41,015 nucleotides of DNA from Elusimicrobia bacterium LH_S2 (GTDB taxonomy: Bacteria; CG03; SLGR01; JAGXOG01), in assembly GCA_023660015.1 (NCBI GenBank), contig JAGXOG010000006.1, positions 1-41,015 on the forward strand. The letters are read 5' to 3'. The first letter of the stretch is position 1. Each line of letters opens with the position of its first letter. This document shows, piece after piece, positions 1-8,231 of this stretch. A program made the position numbers and the translations under genes. Below the pieces are notes generated by a model. It worked only from the letters and a program-made list of their open reading frames with translations, made no database searches and was not told the origin of the DNA.

Positions 1-300
1 TTAAATAATAAGGGAAGCGCACTTCTTTTAACGCTTATAATAGTAATGCTCGTCGGCGGAATAGGGGTGGCTTTTATTTACTGGTTAGCCGCAGAGTCCC
101 GCCATTCCACGCAGAAAGAACTTCACTCTAAAGAGATTGCACTCGGTGAGGCGGGAGTGCAGCGGGCAATAAGGGGGATGAAGTCCGACGACCCCGACGA
201 CTGGATTAAAAATGAATGGGAGGCGGGCTACACTACATCTTTTACGCTTAACATGGATACTTCTATTAAGGTTGAAATAGAACATCTGGGTGCTGAATAA
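1..300 (+). CDS. PilX/GspK-like minor pilin, 3' part (5' end outside window)
   Basis: The reading frame is open from base 1, so the gene starts upstream. The first visible residues are basic and polar and are followed by a GS-A-LLL stretch and a hydrophobic segment of about 20 residues. This is the layout of a class III (prepilin-type) signal with processing expected between Gly and Ser. The position that carries Glu in major pilins is not acidic here, as in GspK/PilX-type minor pilins. After the helix come ES and KEIALGEAGVQRAI, a typical amphipathic continuation of the pilin helix. Only about 100 residues are present, so it is a very short member or a truncated one. It lies 16 nt before a TPR gene. 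The pilin-like class is fairly secure; the exact system (type IV pilus or type II secretion) is not. Confidence 0.6.
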   Translation, partial: LNNKGSALLLTLIIVMLVGGIGVAFIYWLAAESRHSTQKELHSKEIALGEAGVQRAIRGMKSDDPDDWIKNEWEAGYTTSFTLNMDTSIKVEIEHLGAE

Positions 301-316
301 ACTTTTTTATATTTAG

Positions 317-784
317 ATGGCCCTTATTAAAAAGAAAAAATTTATTCTGTTCATATTAATAATTCTGGCTGCTGCGGGATTTTTTGTCTATTCTTCGTAT
401 CGCAGGGTGGTTGCCGAAAAAAACTATATCCGTGGCGAAAAGCTTTCCCGGGATAAAAATTACCTTGAGGCAAATATGGCTTTACTGAAAGCTCTTAAAC
501 TTGACCCCGTCTCCGAAAGGGCGCCTTACGGCAGGTTTCTCCTGGCTTCTAATTATGTAGCCATGACCACCTACAGCCAGGCCATTGCCGAATATAGGAA
601 GCTAATTGAAGAGTTTCCCGGCCACGAAAATGCAGCTAACGCCCAGTTTATGATAGGAATGGTCTACAAGAACGCCATTGGGGACAAGAAAAAGGCTTTA
701 GAAGAGTTTGAAAAGTACCGTAAGAATTATCCTTCAGGCAAAAGTTCGGGTGAGGTAAGGATGTATCTAAAGAGAATGAGATGA
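317..784 (+). CDS. Membrane-anchored TPR protein
   Basis: The 155-residue protein has a lysine-rich start and one N-terminal membrane segment (about residues 8-26). Tetratricopeptide-type helices follow, visible as repeated patterns with small residues and a closing proline (for example YSQAIAEYRKLIEEFP and KKALEEFEKYRKNYP). The protein is probably anchored in the inner membrane with the TPRs in the periplasm. TPR proteins are scaffolds and no enzyme motif is seen. It overlaps the next TPR gene by 4 nt (ATGA), so the two are probably translationally coupled and may act together. The pilin-like gene upstream and the amidase downstream suggest an envelope or pilus assembly role, which is inference. 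No clear Shine-Dalgarno precedes the ATG. Confidence 0.72.
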   Translation: MALIKKKKFILFILIILAAAGFFVYSSYRRVVAEKNYIRGEKLSRDKNYLEANMALLKALKLDPVSERAPYGRFLLASNYVAMTTYSQAIAEYRKLIEEFPGHENAANAQFMIGMVYKNAIGDKKKALEEFEKYRKNYPSGKSSGEVRMYLKRMR

Positions 785-1599
785 AGAAACTTCCGTTGAT
801 TTTAATAAGTTTAATAATAGCGCTGGCACTGGCGGTAATGATTATATTATTAATTGAACCTTACAGAACTAAAAAGCACCAGCGTCTGGCCGGGCCTCTC
901 TTTAAAGAGGCTAACCGGCTATATGAGAGAGGCAAATACGCCCGTGCCCTGGAGAGATATAAGAGTATCGTTGATAAATATTATAAAAGCAGCTATACCT
1001 TCGGAGCTCTTGAAAAAACCGTGGAAATTTACGACAGATACCACCGTCGGGGGCTCCAGGTAGAGTATCTTGAAAAATTCATAGAGCTCTTTCCGAAGAG
1101 GCCCTCTTCGTCCCCCCATATTTACAAATTAGGGGAGATAACTTTTATGCTTAAAGGAAACCACGAAAAGGCGTTAAAATATTACAGCCGGGTTATAGAA
1201 GATTTCCCCGCCACTCAATGGGCAAAAAAATCTCAAGACCGGGTAACCGATATTGCAATTCAGTATTTTCCAGCTGAAAAAGCATTAAAATATATTGATA
1301 ATGCCTTGGAATCTATGCCGGACGGCAAGAGACGGGATTACCTTCTGCTAAAGAAAATGGAGTTTTTATGGAAACGCGGAAAAATCCAGGAAGCCTATGA
1401 ACTTACCGCTGAAATCACCCGGCCGTTAAGGAGTTTTATTGATAATAATATCATATTCCATCAGCTGCAGGTAAGAGAAGAACCTACCTATGATAATCTT
1501 ATCTCCCTCTCTGAAGTTTATGGCCGGCTGGGATTTGACCGTAAGGCTGAAGAGGCTAAAAGAAGAGCAGAACGCATAAAAGGGAAACCGGAAGAATAA
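781..1599 (+). CDS. Membrane-anchored TPR protein (second)
   Basis: This 272-residue protein has an N-terminal hydrophobic segment (about residues 5-26) and then several TPR-like helix pairs. Examples are NRLYERGKYARALERYKSIV near residue 45 and the HEKALKYYSRVIEDFP pattern near residue 130, which resemble the outer-membrane YfgL/YbgF type of TPR. It starts inside the stop codon of the preceding TPR gene (ATGA overlap) and ends 4 nt before the amidase. The pair look like paralogous scaffold proteins in an envelope operon. No catalytic residues are evident and the partner is unknown. Confidence 0.7.
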   Translation: MKKLPLILISLIIALALAVMIILLIEPYRTKKHQRLAGPLFKEANRLYERGKYARALERYKSIVDKYYKSSYTFGALEKTVEIYDRYHRRGLQVEYLEKFIELFPKRPSSSPHIYKLGEITFMLKGNHEKALKYYSRVIEDFPATQWAKKSQDRVTDIAIQYFPAEKALKYIDNALESMPDGKRRDYLLLKKMEFLWKRGKIQEAYELTAEITRPLRSFIDNNIIFHQLQVREEPTYDNLISLSEVYGRLGFDRKAEEAKRRAERIKGKPEE

Positions 1600-1603
1600 A
1601 ATC

Positions 1604-3163
1604 GTGTGGTTATTGTATAAAACATTTCTATTTTCAATATCTATCGGAGTATTAACTTTTTCTCCTGCCCGGGCAGTTACTTCCATTGATATTAATATAG
1701 TAAAAGACGGCACCCACATTAAAACTATAGAGCTTATCCTCATTAAAAAAATGGGATACTTAAAAGGGATCGATATAGCTGAAATTTTTAATGCTGATAT
1801 AGATTACAAAACTTCTACTAAAGAGGTATTCTTACGCTGGCCGGTGCCTAAAGAGGAAAGGCGGGCGGATGATTATGTCTCTGCGGACATTAAATTTAAA
1901 ATCGGCAGCGATATAGTAGTTATGGAAGGCATAAAACGGAAAATGATGAAGACACCGAAAATTATTAAAGGAAAGGTTTACCTTCCTCTTGAAGCCGTAA
2001 TAACGAGGGCTTTTAAAAGCATTGCCGGCGCCCAGATACAATGGAGTTTCAAGGACCGGACCTTATGGATATCTTATGAAGGAAATATAGCAGACAGCCG
2101 TTATTATACTTACAATGATTATACCCGTTTTGTAATTGAGTTAACCCGGAAATTAGAATATACCACAAAAGTTTCCGGTGATTTGATTGAAGTTATGATA
2201 AAAAAGGCTAAATTAAGCGTTCCCACCGAAGAAATTAAAGTAAATGACGGGGTAATAAATAAAGTTGAGGTTAACGTCTCCGGCCGGGGGGTGGAATTTA
2301 CATTAAAGACAGGAAAAGACGCCGGCAACTCCGATATTAAAAATTATCCCAGTCCTCCCCGTATAGTTATGGACATCAAAAATAAAAGTGCGTCGGAAAA
2401 AAGCAGAGAAGCAAGCCGGAAGATGGATAAGCTGCCGCCGCATCCGGCCGGCCCGGCCAAACGGGACAAGGTCGATATAGATAATATTAACCTCGTAGTT
2501 GTAGATCCGGGCCACGGGGGCAAAGACCCGGGAGCTATCGGTCCCCGGGGAACGAAGGAGAAAGATGTGGTGCTTGCCATTGCCAAAAAGACCGCGACAT
2601 ATATAAAGAAAAATTTAAAGGCCCGGGTTTTGCTTACCAGGACAGACGATTATTTTGTCCCTCTTGCCGGCAGGATTAAAATGGCCAACGACAAAGAGGC
2701 CGATATCTTTATTTCAATACACGCAAACGCTTCATTCAACCCCGAATCCGAAGGGTTTGAAATATATTTTCTTTCGGATTCGGCTTCAGACGAAGAAGCG
2801 CAGTCTGTAGCCAATATGGAAAATTCGGTTGTGGCTATGGAGCAGGGGACAAAGAATTTAAGCAACGTAAACTCCATATTGTGGTCTCTTACCATGAATC
2901 AATTTCTCAACGAATCCAGCGAGTTGTGCTCTTTTATTAATAAAGAAGTAATCGGGGCTACCGGGCTTGTGGAGAGGGGGGTTAAACAGGCCGGTTTTTA
3001 CGTTATGAAAGGCGCCCGGATGCCGGCTGTGCTTGTGGAGACGGCTTTTATATCCAATAAGAGAGAAGAAAGACTTTTAAATGATAAAAATTTTCAGGAT
3101 AAGATAGCCAGGGCCATAAGTACTTCTCTTAAGGGTTACCGGGACTGGATAAAGAAAAGATGA
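1604..3163 (+). CDS. N-acetylmuramoyl-L-alanine amidase (Amidase_3) with copper-amine-oxidase-like and AMIN domains
   Basis: The enzyme cleaves the amide bond between MurNAc and the stem peptide during cell separation or peptidoglycan remodelling. The 519-residue protein starts at a GTG 4 nt after the TPR gene, giving a signal peptide that ends near the PARA sequence. Residues of about 25-150 resemble the copper amine oxidase N-terminal (stalk) fold, about 160-270 an AMIN domain, and a charged linker leads to the catalytic domain from about residue 295. The zinc-site motifs are visible: DPGHGG with His304, the Glu in KEKD, SIHANAS, and the catalytic Glu in VLVETAF. It overlaps murI by 4 nt, a sensible peptidoglycan pairing. 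AMIN domains usually target the protein to division sites or secretins, and secretin targeting would fit the pilin-like gene upstream. Confidence 0.93.
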   Translation: MWLLYKTFLFSISIGVLTFSPARAVTSIDINIVKDGTHIKTIELILIKKMGYLKGIDIAEIFNADIDYKTSTKEVFLRWPVPKEERRADDYVSADIKFKIGSDIVVMEGIKRKMMKTPKIIKGKVYLPLEAVITRAFKSIAGAQIQWSFKDRTLWISYEGNIADSRYYTYNDYTRFVIELTRKLEYTTKVSGDLIEVMIKKAKLSVPTEEIKVNDGVINKVEVNVSGRGVEFTLKTGKDAGNSDIKNYPSPPRIVMDIKNKSASEKSREASRKMDKLPPHPAGPAKRDKVDIDNINLVVVDPGHGGKDPGAIGPRGTKEKDVVLAIAKKTATYIKKNLKARVLLTRTDDYFVPLAGRIKMANDKEADIFISIHANASFNPESEGFEIYFLSDSASDEEAQSVANMENSVVAMEQGTKNLSNVNSILWSLTMNQFLNESSELCSFINKEVIGATGLVERGVKQAGFYVMKGARMPAVLVETAFISNKREERLLNDKNFQDKIARAISTSLKGYRDWIKKR

Positions 3164-3966
3164 ATTTTTCCGACAGGCCTATAGGGATTTTTGATTCCGG
3201 AATGGGGGGGCTTACCGTATTTAACGAGGTTAAAAAAAATTTACCCAGGGAAAATTTAATTTATTTCGGCGATACCGCCCATCTTCCTTACGGGAATAAA
3301 TCTCCCGAATCGGTAGTTAAATTTTCGCTGGGGGTCAGGGATTTTTTTGTTAAAAAGCAGGTAAAGCTTATGCTGGTGGCCTGTAATACTGCTTCCGTAT
3401 ATGCAATTGATGAGTTAAAAAAAAGTTTAGATATACCTGTGCTGGGGGTAGTGGATGCCGGAGTGAGAGCATCTTTAAAATCCGCCCCGGAGTCCATAGG
3501 TATAATAGGCACCTACGGCACCATAAAGAGCGGCTCCTACGAGGAAAAATTAAATGCCGCTGCCGGCAGAAGCATTAATCTCCTTTCTCGTGCCTGTCCG
3601 CTTTTTGTCCCTCTGGTTGAAGAAGGATGGACAGACAATGATATAACCAGGGCGGTCGCCAGCCGGTATCTTAAGGATTTTAAGGGGAATATAGATTTAC
3701 TTATACTGGGCTGTACCCATTATCCGCTGTTGACAGATGTTATTTCCGAAGTGGTCGGAGATAAAGTAAGGGTTATAAATTCCGCAGTGGAGATTGCTTT
3801 TCAGGTAGCCGAAAAGATAGAGAAGATTGGGAGTGCAGCCCGCAAAAAAACTTCGGCGGCATACAGTTTTTATGTAAGCGATTCCCCGAAATTGTTTAAA
3901 GAGCAGAGTTCAATCTTTATGGCCGGCGCTACGAATAATGTTAAGCATATAGAATTAAACGGATGA
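3160..3966 (+). CDS. murI: Glutamate racemase
   Basis: It converts L- to D-glutamate for peptidoglycan stem peptides in the cytoplasm. The 268-residue length is normal. Family motifs are intact: FDSGMGGLTV with Asp12, VACNTAS with catalytic Cys75, and LGCTHYPLL with catalytic Cys185 and His187. The ATG overlaps the amidase stop region by 4 nt. The TGA stop (3964-3966) lies within the left copy of the target duplication of the MITE-like element that follows, so the insertion just spared the reading frame. Confidence 0.97.
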   Translation: MNFSDRPIGIFDSGMGGLTVFNEVKKNLPRENLIYFGDTAHLPYGNKSPESVVKFSLGVRDFFVKKQVKLMLVACNTASVYAIDELKKSLDIPVLGVVDAGVRASLKSAPESIGIIGTYGTIKSGSYEEKLNAAAGRSINLLSRACPLFVPLVEEGWTDNDITRAVASRYLKDFKGNIDLLILGCTHYPLLTDVISEVVGDKVRVINSAVEIAFQVAEKIEKIGSAARKKTSAAYSFYVSDSPKLFKEQSSIFMAGATNNVKHIELNG

Positions 3967-4084
3967 TTTTTGGTTCTTTGTAAATATAGTGCAGTTATCG
4001 TTTGAAAGTTGTTTTAAGTTGTAAAAAGTATTTATTTATTACAATAGTTCTTTTGTCTTTGGCAGATAAAAGTCAGTCCTAAAT

Positions 4085-4138
4085 CTCAAAAACTCACCTG
4101 ATTTATCGTCAGGGTCAAAAAGTTTGAGCTTTTTCTTT
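4085..4138 (+). terminator. Terminator-like double hairpin inside the MITE-like element
   Basis: CCTGA (4097-4101) pairs with TCAGG (4109-4113) around a 7-nt loop. An outer arm CTCAAA/TTTGAG (4085-4090 with 4123-4128, plus CT/AG inside) encloses it, and a T-rich run (CTTTTTCTTTT) follows at once. It would stop transcription coming from murI. The internal mismatches make it weaker than the groEL terminator. Confidence 0.5.
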
Positions 4139-4154
4139 TAAACTGGATTGCCTT

Positions 4155-4181
4155 TTGACAGAAGGACTAAGGCACTAAAAT
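4155..4181 (+). promoter_or_regulatory. Outward sigma70-type promoter candidate at the right edge of the MITE-like element
   Basis: TTGACA (4155-4160) and TAAAAT (4176-4181) are separated by 15 bp, slightly short. A start near 4188 would give a leader of about 58 nt to the yjbQ ATG, which is preceded by a good AAGGAGG. It could drive yjbQ-surE-uvrB-nadC-birA/coaX. Confidence 0.45.
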
Positions 4182-4245
4182 ATTTTTGCAACATAAATAC
4201 GAAAGAACCTAATTTTTCAGACGTATTATAAGGAGGACAACAAAG

Positions 4246-4650
4246 ATGAGTTTTCATAAAATAAAAGTATCTACTTCAGGCAGGACGGATATAATAGATA
4301 TTACTATTAAGATAAAGGCGGCACTGGATAAGTCGGGGATTGCCGAAGGTGTATGCAAGGTTTTTGTCCCTCATACAACCGCGGCGGTAACTATTAATGA
4401 GAACGCCGACCCGGCGGTTATAAAAGATATTGCTATGATTTTAGACGAAAAAATACCCTGGGACCATTCTAAATACCGCCACGGCGAGGGTAATTCGGCA
4501 GCCCATATAAAATCATCGCTTATAGGGTCTTCCGTTGATGTCATAGTTTCCGGGGGGGATCTAAATCTGGGAACTTGGCAGTCGGTTTTTCTCTGTGAGT
4601 TTGACGGGCCGAGAACCCGTAGCGTATGGGTTAAGATAATTAAAGGGTAA
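4246..4650 (+). CDS. yjbQ: YjbQ/UPF0047 family protein (first copy)
   Basis: A 134-residue single-domain protein of the widespread UPF0047 family, which has been linked to a secondary thiamine-phosphate synthase activity; the true physiological role is unsettled. The conserved family stretches are present: HTTAAVTINENADP, the histidine-rich HGEGNSAAHIKSSLIG, and the C-terminal LGTWQSVFLCEFDGPR. A strong Shine-Dalgarno (AAGGAGG) precedes the ATG. It lies 2 nt upstream of surE and heads a run of overlapping genes. A second paralog occurs at 22007-22420. Confidence 0.88.
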   Translation: MSFHKIKVSTSGRTDIIDITIKIKAALDKSGIAEGVCKVFVPHTTAAVTINENADPAVIKDIAMILDEKIPWDHSKYRHGEGNSAAHIKSSLIGSSVDVIVSGGDLNLGTWQSVFLCEFDGPRTRSVWVKIIKG

Positions 4651-4652
4651 AA

Positions 4653-5399
4653 TTGAAAAAAATTTTAATTACAAATGACGACAGTATAAAGGCACCGGGC
4701 ATAGAGATTCTCCGGGATGCGCTATCCGGGCTGGGAAAGGTGATTACCGTCGCACCCGCGCGCCCTATGAATGCAACGGGGAATTCGCTGACTCTTCATA
4801 AACCGGTCAGAATAAATAAGATAAGCAAAGATAAATACTCGGTGTCCGGAACTCCGGCGGATTGTTCGCGGATTGGAATACTGACAGTAATGGAAGATGA
4901 TGTTGACCTAATTGTCTCCGGAATAAATGACGGGGCTAACCTTGGAGATGATGTAAACTATTCGGGTACTGTAGCCGGAGCCCGGGAAGGTGCGCTTTTG
5001 AAAATTTCTTCTCTATCTGTATCGCTTCTTTCCGGAGATAAACGGAATTTTTCGCAGGCAGCGGATATAGCCGTAAAAGTTGCCAAAAAGTTATTAGAGG
5101 AAAATATGCCCGACCGCAAGCTCTTAAATTTAAATGTGCCCGATTTAACCGACGGGAAAGTAAAGGGGATAAAAGTGACCAACCTCGGTATAAGAATATA
5201 CGAAAGAAAGGTTCGCCGCCGGCAAGATCCTCTCGGACGAGACTATTACTGGATTATGGGTGAAAAATTGGACGGCCATACGACTCCGAAGACGGATTTT
5301 GAAGCAGTTTCAAAAGAATATGCTTCACTTACACCCCTGACCCTCGATGCTACCGACAAAAAACTTTTAAAAACTCTTGAAAATTGGGATTTAAATTAA
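4653..5399 (+). CDS. surE: 5'/3'-nucleotidase SurE
   Basis: A stationary-phase survival nucleotidase that dephosphorylates nucleoside monophosphates. The N-terminus carries the metal-binding ITNDD motif, then GxxxxAPxxxxSATGxSLT-like residues (PARPMNATGNSLTLHKP), the SGTPADC stretch and VSGINDGANLGDDVNYSGTVAGA, all diagnostic. The length (248 residues) is normal. The start is TTG, 2 nt after the yjbQ stop and behind a weak AAAGGG; the protein must begin here because the metal motif lies at residues 6-10. It overlaps uvrB by 16 nt. Confidence 0.96.
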   Translation: MKKILITNDDSIKAPGIEILRDALSGLGKVITVAPARPMNATGNSLTLHKPVRINKISKDKYSVSGTPADCSRIGILTVMEDDVDLIVSGINDGANLGDDVNYSGTVAGAREGALLKISSLSVSLLSGDKRNFSQAADIAVKVAKKLLEENMPDRKLLNLNVPDLTDGKVKGIKVTNLGIRIYERKVRRRQDPLGRDYYWIMGEKLDGHTTPKTDFEAVSKEYASLTPLTLDATDKKLLKTLENWDLN

Positions 5400-7354
5400 A
5401 AACAGATTTTATAGACAAGGGCTCCCAGGGTAAAGCTATCCGCAAACTGTCGAAAAATATCGCACGGGATAAAAAATTTCAGGTCTTACTCGGGGTAACA
5501 GGTTCCGGAAAGACTTACAGCATGGCCCGGGTCATTGAAGAAGCGGATATGCCGGTTTTGGTTATTACCCATAATAAGACCCTCTCAGCCCAGCTTTACA
5601 GTGAGTTTAAGGCTTTCTTTCCGGATAATGCCGTAGAATATTTTGTTTCATATTATGATTATTATCAGCCGGAGGCTTACATTCCGCAGAACGATACCTA
5701 TATAGATAAGGATTCTTCAATAAATGACCGTATTGACCGGCTGCGTCTTAAAGCGGCAACGTCGCTTTTAAGCAGAGGCGATGTAATAATAGTTGCTTCG
5801 GTCTCCTGTATCTACGGGATAGGCAGCCCCACCCAGTGGCAGGAATCGCTTATAACTTTAAAAAGGGGGCAGTCTTATCCCCGGCGGCAGCTGATATCAG
5901 ACCTCGTTCTGCTCCAATACGAAAGAAACGATATAGAATTTCAAAATAAAAAGTTTCGGGTTCGGGGAGGGACCATAGATATATTTCCCGCTTATAACCG
6001 AGAGGAGGCAGTAAGAGTAACCCTGATGGGGGGTAAGATTGCCTCTATCGGCACGATAAATCCACTTACAGGAAAGAAGATAAAAAATTTCAAAAAATAC
6101 ATAATATATCCGGCTACGCATTTTATTGTCCAAAGAGAGACTGTAAAGAGGGCCATCCCGGCCATCAGGGACGAACTTTCCGGGAGATTGAAAGAATTAA
6201 AGTCTGCTGAAAAATATCTTGAAGCCCAAAGGCTTGAGATGAGGACAGAATACGATATAGAAATGTTAAAAGAGACCGGCTACTGTAAGGGAATAGAAAA
6301 TTATTCGCGCCATCTTTCCGGCCGTCGTCCGGGACAGCCTCCGTTCTGTCTTATAGATTATTTTCCAAATAAATTTCTTACAATTATAGATGAATCGCAT
6401 ATGACCATACCCCAGGTAAAAGGAATGTATGCCGGAGACCGGGCTCGTAAAAGAACTCTTATAGAACATGGATTCCGGTTGCCTTCGGCTCTTGATAATC
6501 GGCCGTTGAAAATAAATGAGTTTGAAGAAATAACTAACTATACAGTTACAGTATCCGCTACTCCGGCTGACTACGAAATAAATAAAGCCGGCGATGCAGT
6601 TATAGAACAGATAATACGTCCTACCGGTCTCCCGGACCCGGAAGTGGAAGTAAGGCCGGTTGCCGGCCAGGTAGATGATCTGCACCGGGAGGTCATAACG
6701 AGGGCAGAGGCAGGAGAACGGGTCCTGGTAACGACATTAACTAAAAAGATGGCTGAAGACCTTGCCGAGTATTTTACCAAAAAAGACCTGAATGTACGCT
6801 ATCTTCATTCCGAGATAGATACGTTAGAAAGGATAAATATACTTCGTGATTTAAGAAAAGGGGAGTTTGATTGTCTTATAGGGGTAAACCTTTTAAGGGA
6901 GGGGCTTGACCTTCCTGAAGTGAGCTTGGTGGCGGTTCTTGACGCGGATAAAGAGGGTTTTTTAAGGAGCGAAACTTCGCTTGTCCAGGTAAGCGGGAGG
7001 GCGGCGCGAAATGTAGAAGGCAAAGTCATAATGTATGCCGATAATATTACCGGCTCCATGGAACGTGCCATCGGCGAGATGGACCGGCGGCGCAAGATTC
7101 AGATAGAATATAATAAAAAGCACAATATTACCCCTATCTCCATAGTGAAGGCCATAAGTGACGAAGAAGAGTTCAAAGAGGAGAAAAAGAAGGAGTCGGT
7201 AAGCTATATCAAAGAGGCCGGGTGGGATTATATAGACGAAAAATCAAATTATAATATAATAAATAAACTTGAAGAAGAGATGAAGGAAGCCGCAGACCGG
7301 CTTGATTTTGAGCTGGCCGCAGCAATAAGGGACAGGATAAATGAAATTAAATAA
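5384..7354 (+). CDS. uvrB: Excinuclease ABC subunit B
   Basis: The damage-verification helicase of nucleotide excision repair, acting with UvrA and UvrC (neither is in the window). The 656 residues include Walker A GVTGSGKT (37-44), the beta-hairpin region rich in Tyr (YYDYYQPEAYIP, about 90-105), the DESH box (336-339), the C-terminal helicase motifs including GVNLLREGLDLPEVSLV and the QxxGRAAR motif (QVSGRAARN), and a UVR domain in the last 35 residues for UvrC binding. The start is TTG without an obvious Shine-Dalgarno, inside the end of surE. The FKL start matches the family N-terminus, so translation is probably coupled to surE. Confidence 0.97.
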   Translation: MGFKLKTDFIDKGSQGKAIRKLSKNIARDKKFQVLLGVTGSGKTYSMARVIEEADMPVLVITHNKTLSAQLYSEFKAFFPDNAVEYFVSYYDYYQPEAYIPQNDTYIDKDSSINDRIDRLRLKAATSLLSRGDVIIVASVSCIYGIGSPTQWQESLITLKRGQSYPRRQLISDLVLLQYERNDIEFQNKKFRVRGGTIDIFPAYNREEAVRVTLMGGKIASIGTINPLTGKKIKNFKKYIIYPATHFIVQRETVKRAIPAIRDELSGRLKELKSAEKYLEAQRLEMRTEYDIEMLKETGYCKGIENYSRHLSGRRPGQPPFCLIDYFPNKFLTIIDESHMTIPQVKGMYAGDRARKRTLIEHGFRLPSALDNRPLKINEFEEITNYTVTVSATPADYEINKAGDAVIEQIIRPTGLPDPEVEVRPVAGQVDDLHREVITRAEAGERVLVTTLTKKMAEDLAEYFTKKDLNVRYLHSEIDTLERINILRDLRKGEFDCLIGVNLLREGLDLPEVSLVAVLDADKEGFLRSETSLVQVSGRAARNVEGKVIMYADNITGSMERAIGEMDRRRKIQIEYNKKHNITPISIVKAISDEEEFKEEKKKESVSYIKEAGWDYIDEKSNYNIINKLEEEMKEAADRLDFELAAAIRDRINEIK

Positions 7355-8222
7355 AAAATATATCATAAAAAAGATAGACGAAGCCATAAAGGAGGATATC
7401 TCATCGGGAGATATAACCGGGGGTTTAATAGAAAATAATACAAAAAAAATATCTTCCGAAATAATTGCTAAAAGCCCGGGGGTGGTATGCGGGGTTGATA
7501 TAGGGTCTATGGTATTTAAAGAATTATCCGAAAAGGGAAAGGGAGAGGGGGAAGGAGAGATTAAAATCAAAAAGTTTAAAGAAAACGGAGAGAGTATAAG
7601 GTCAAACGACATCTTGATGAAAGTTTCCGGGCCGGCTTCGCAGATACTGGCCGGAGAAAGAATTGCTCTGAATTTTCTGGGGCATCTTTCGGGAATAGCG
7701 ACATTAACTTCAAAATTTGTAGCTAAAGCCCGCACCGCAGATAGCACTGTAGAAATATATGATACCAGAAAGACTTTACCCGGGTTAAGATTCTTTGAAA
7801 AATACGCTGTCACGGTGGGAGGAGGTAAAAATCACCGGATGAACCTTTCCGACCAGGTTCTGATAAAAGAAAATCACATAGCGCTTTCCGGCAAGTCGCC
7901 GGGAAATTTAATAAGTAAGATTGTAAAGGACGTTAAAAAAAATATTTTAGTTGAAGTAGAAGTGGAAACACTTAGCCAGTTAAAAGAAGTCCTGGAAACC
8001 GGGGCGGATATAATTATGCTGGATAATTTTGCCATAGGTGATATAACAGAAGCCAGAAAGATGGCCCGATTGATAAACGGGGATGTTAAACTTGAGGTTT
8101 CCGGGGGGATAACCTTAAATGATGTAGCAACTTATGCTTCTGCCGGAGTGGACAGAATATCAGTGGGGATGCTTACATCTTCGGCCCCTGCGCTTGATTA
8201 TTCGCTGCTTATGGAAGTATAG
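7341..8222 (+). CDS. nadC: Nicotinate-nucleotide pyrophosphorylase (carboxylating)
   Basis: It converts quinolinate and PRPP to nicotinate mononucleotide, CO2 and PPi in NAD synthesis. The 293 residues contain the family motifs LNFLGHLSGIATLT, DTRKTLPGLR, the GGGKNHRMNLSD segment binding quinolinate, EVEVE, IMLDNF and the C-terminal SGGI..GVDRISVGMLT. Its ATG lies 14 nt inside uvrB. nadA and nadB are not seen nearby, so quinolinate must be made elsewhere. NadC, BirA and CoaX activities sit side by side here, a small cofactor block. Confidence 0.96.
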   Translation: MKLNKKYIIKKIDEAIKEDISSGDITGGLIENNTKKISSEIIAKSPGVVCGVDIGSMVFKELSEKGKGEGEGEIKIKKFKENGESIRSNDILMKVSGPASQILAGERIALNFLGHLSGIATLTSKFVAKARTADSTVEIYDTRKTLPGLRFFEKYAVTVGGGKNHRMNLSDQVLIKENHIALSGKSPGNLISKIVKDVKKNILVEVEVETLSQLKEVLETGADIIMLDNFAIGDITEARKMARLINGDVKLEVSGGITLNDVATYASAGVDRISVGMLTSSAPALDYSLLMEV

Positions 8223-8231
8223 AACTATAAT

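Larger units (their letters stand above)
3972..4209. mobile_element. MITE-like element with ISL3-type terminal inverted repeats
   Basis: Left end 3972-3992 (GGTTCTTTGTAAATATAGTGC without the last base as core) and right end 4188-4209, read on the other strand as GGTTCTTTCGTATTTATG.., share an identical first 8 bases and then about half of the rest, including a shared TGC at the inner edge. The 8 bases outside each end are TGATTTTT (3964-3971) and TAATTTTT (4210-4217), 7 of 8 identical, which fits the 8-bp target duplication of ISL3-family transposition. The start GG-TCTTT is also typical of ISL3 ends. The 238-bp interior has no gene, so this is a non-autonomous element. It contains a hairpin followed by T-rich DNA and an outward promoter-like sequence (separate entries). 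Ends and duplication are seen directly; the family assignment is inference. Confidence 0.7.

Noticed and set aside
6266-6685. 139-codon reverse reading frame
   Set aside because: It lies opposite conserved uvrB helicase motifs and has no recognisable domain.
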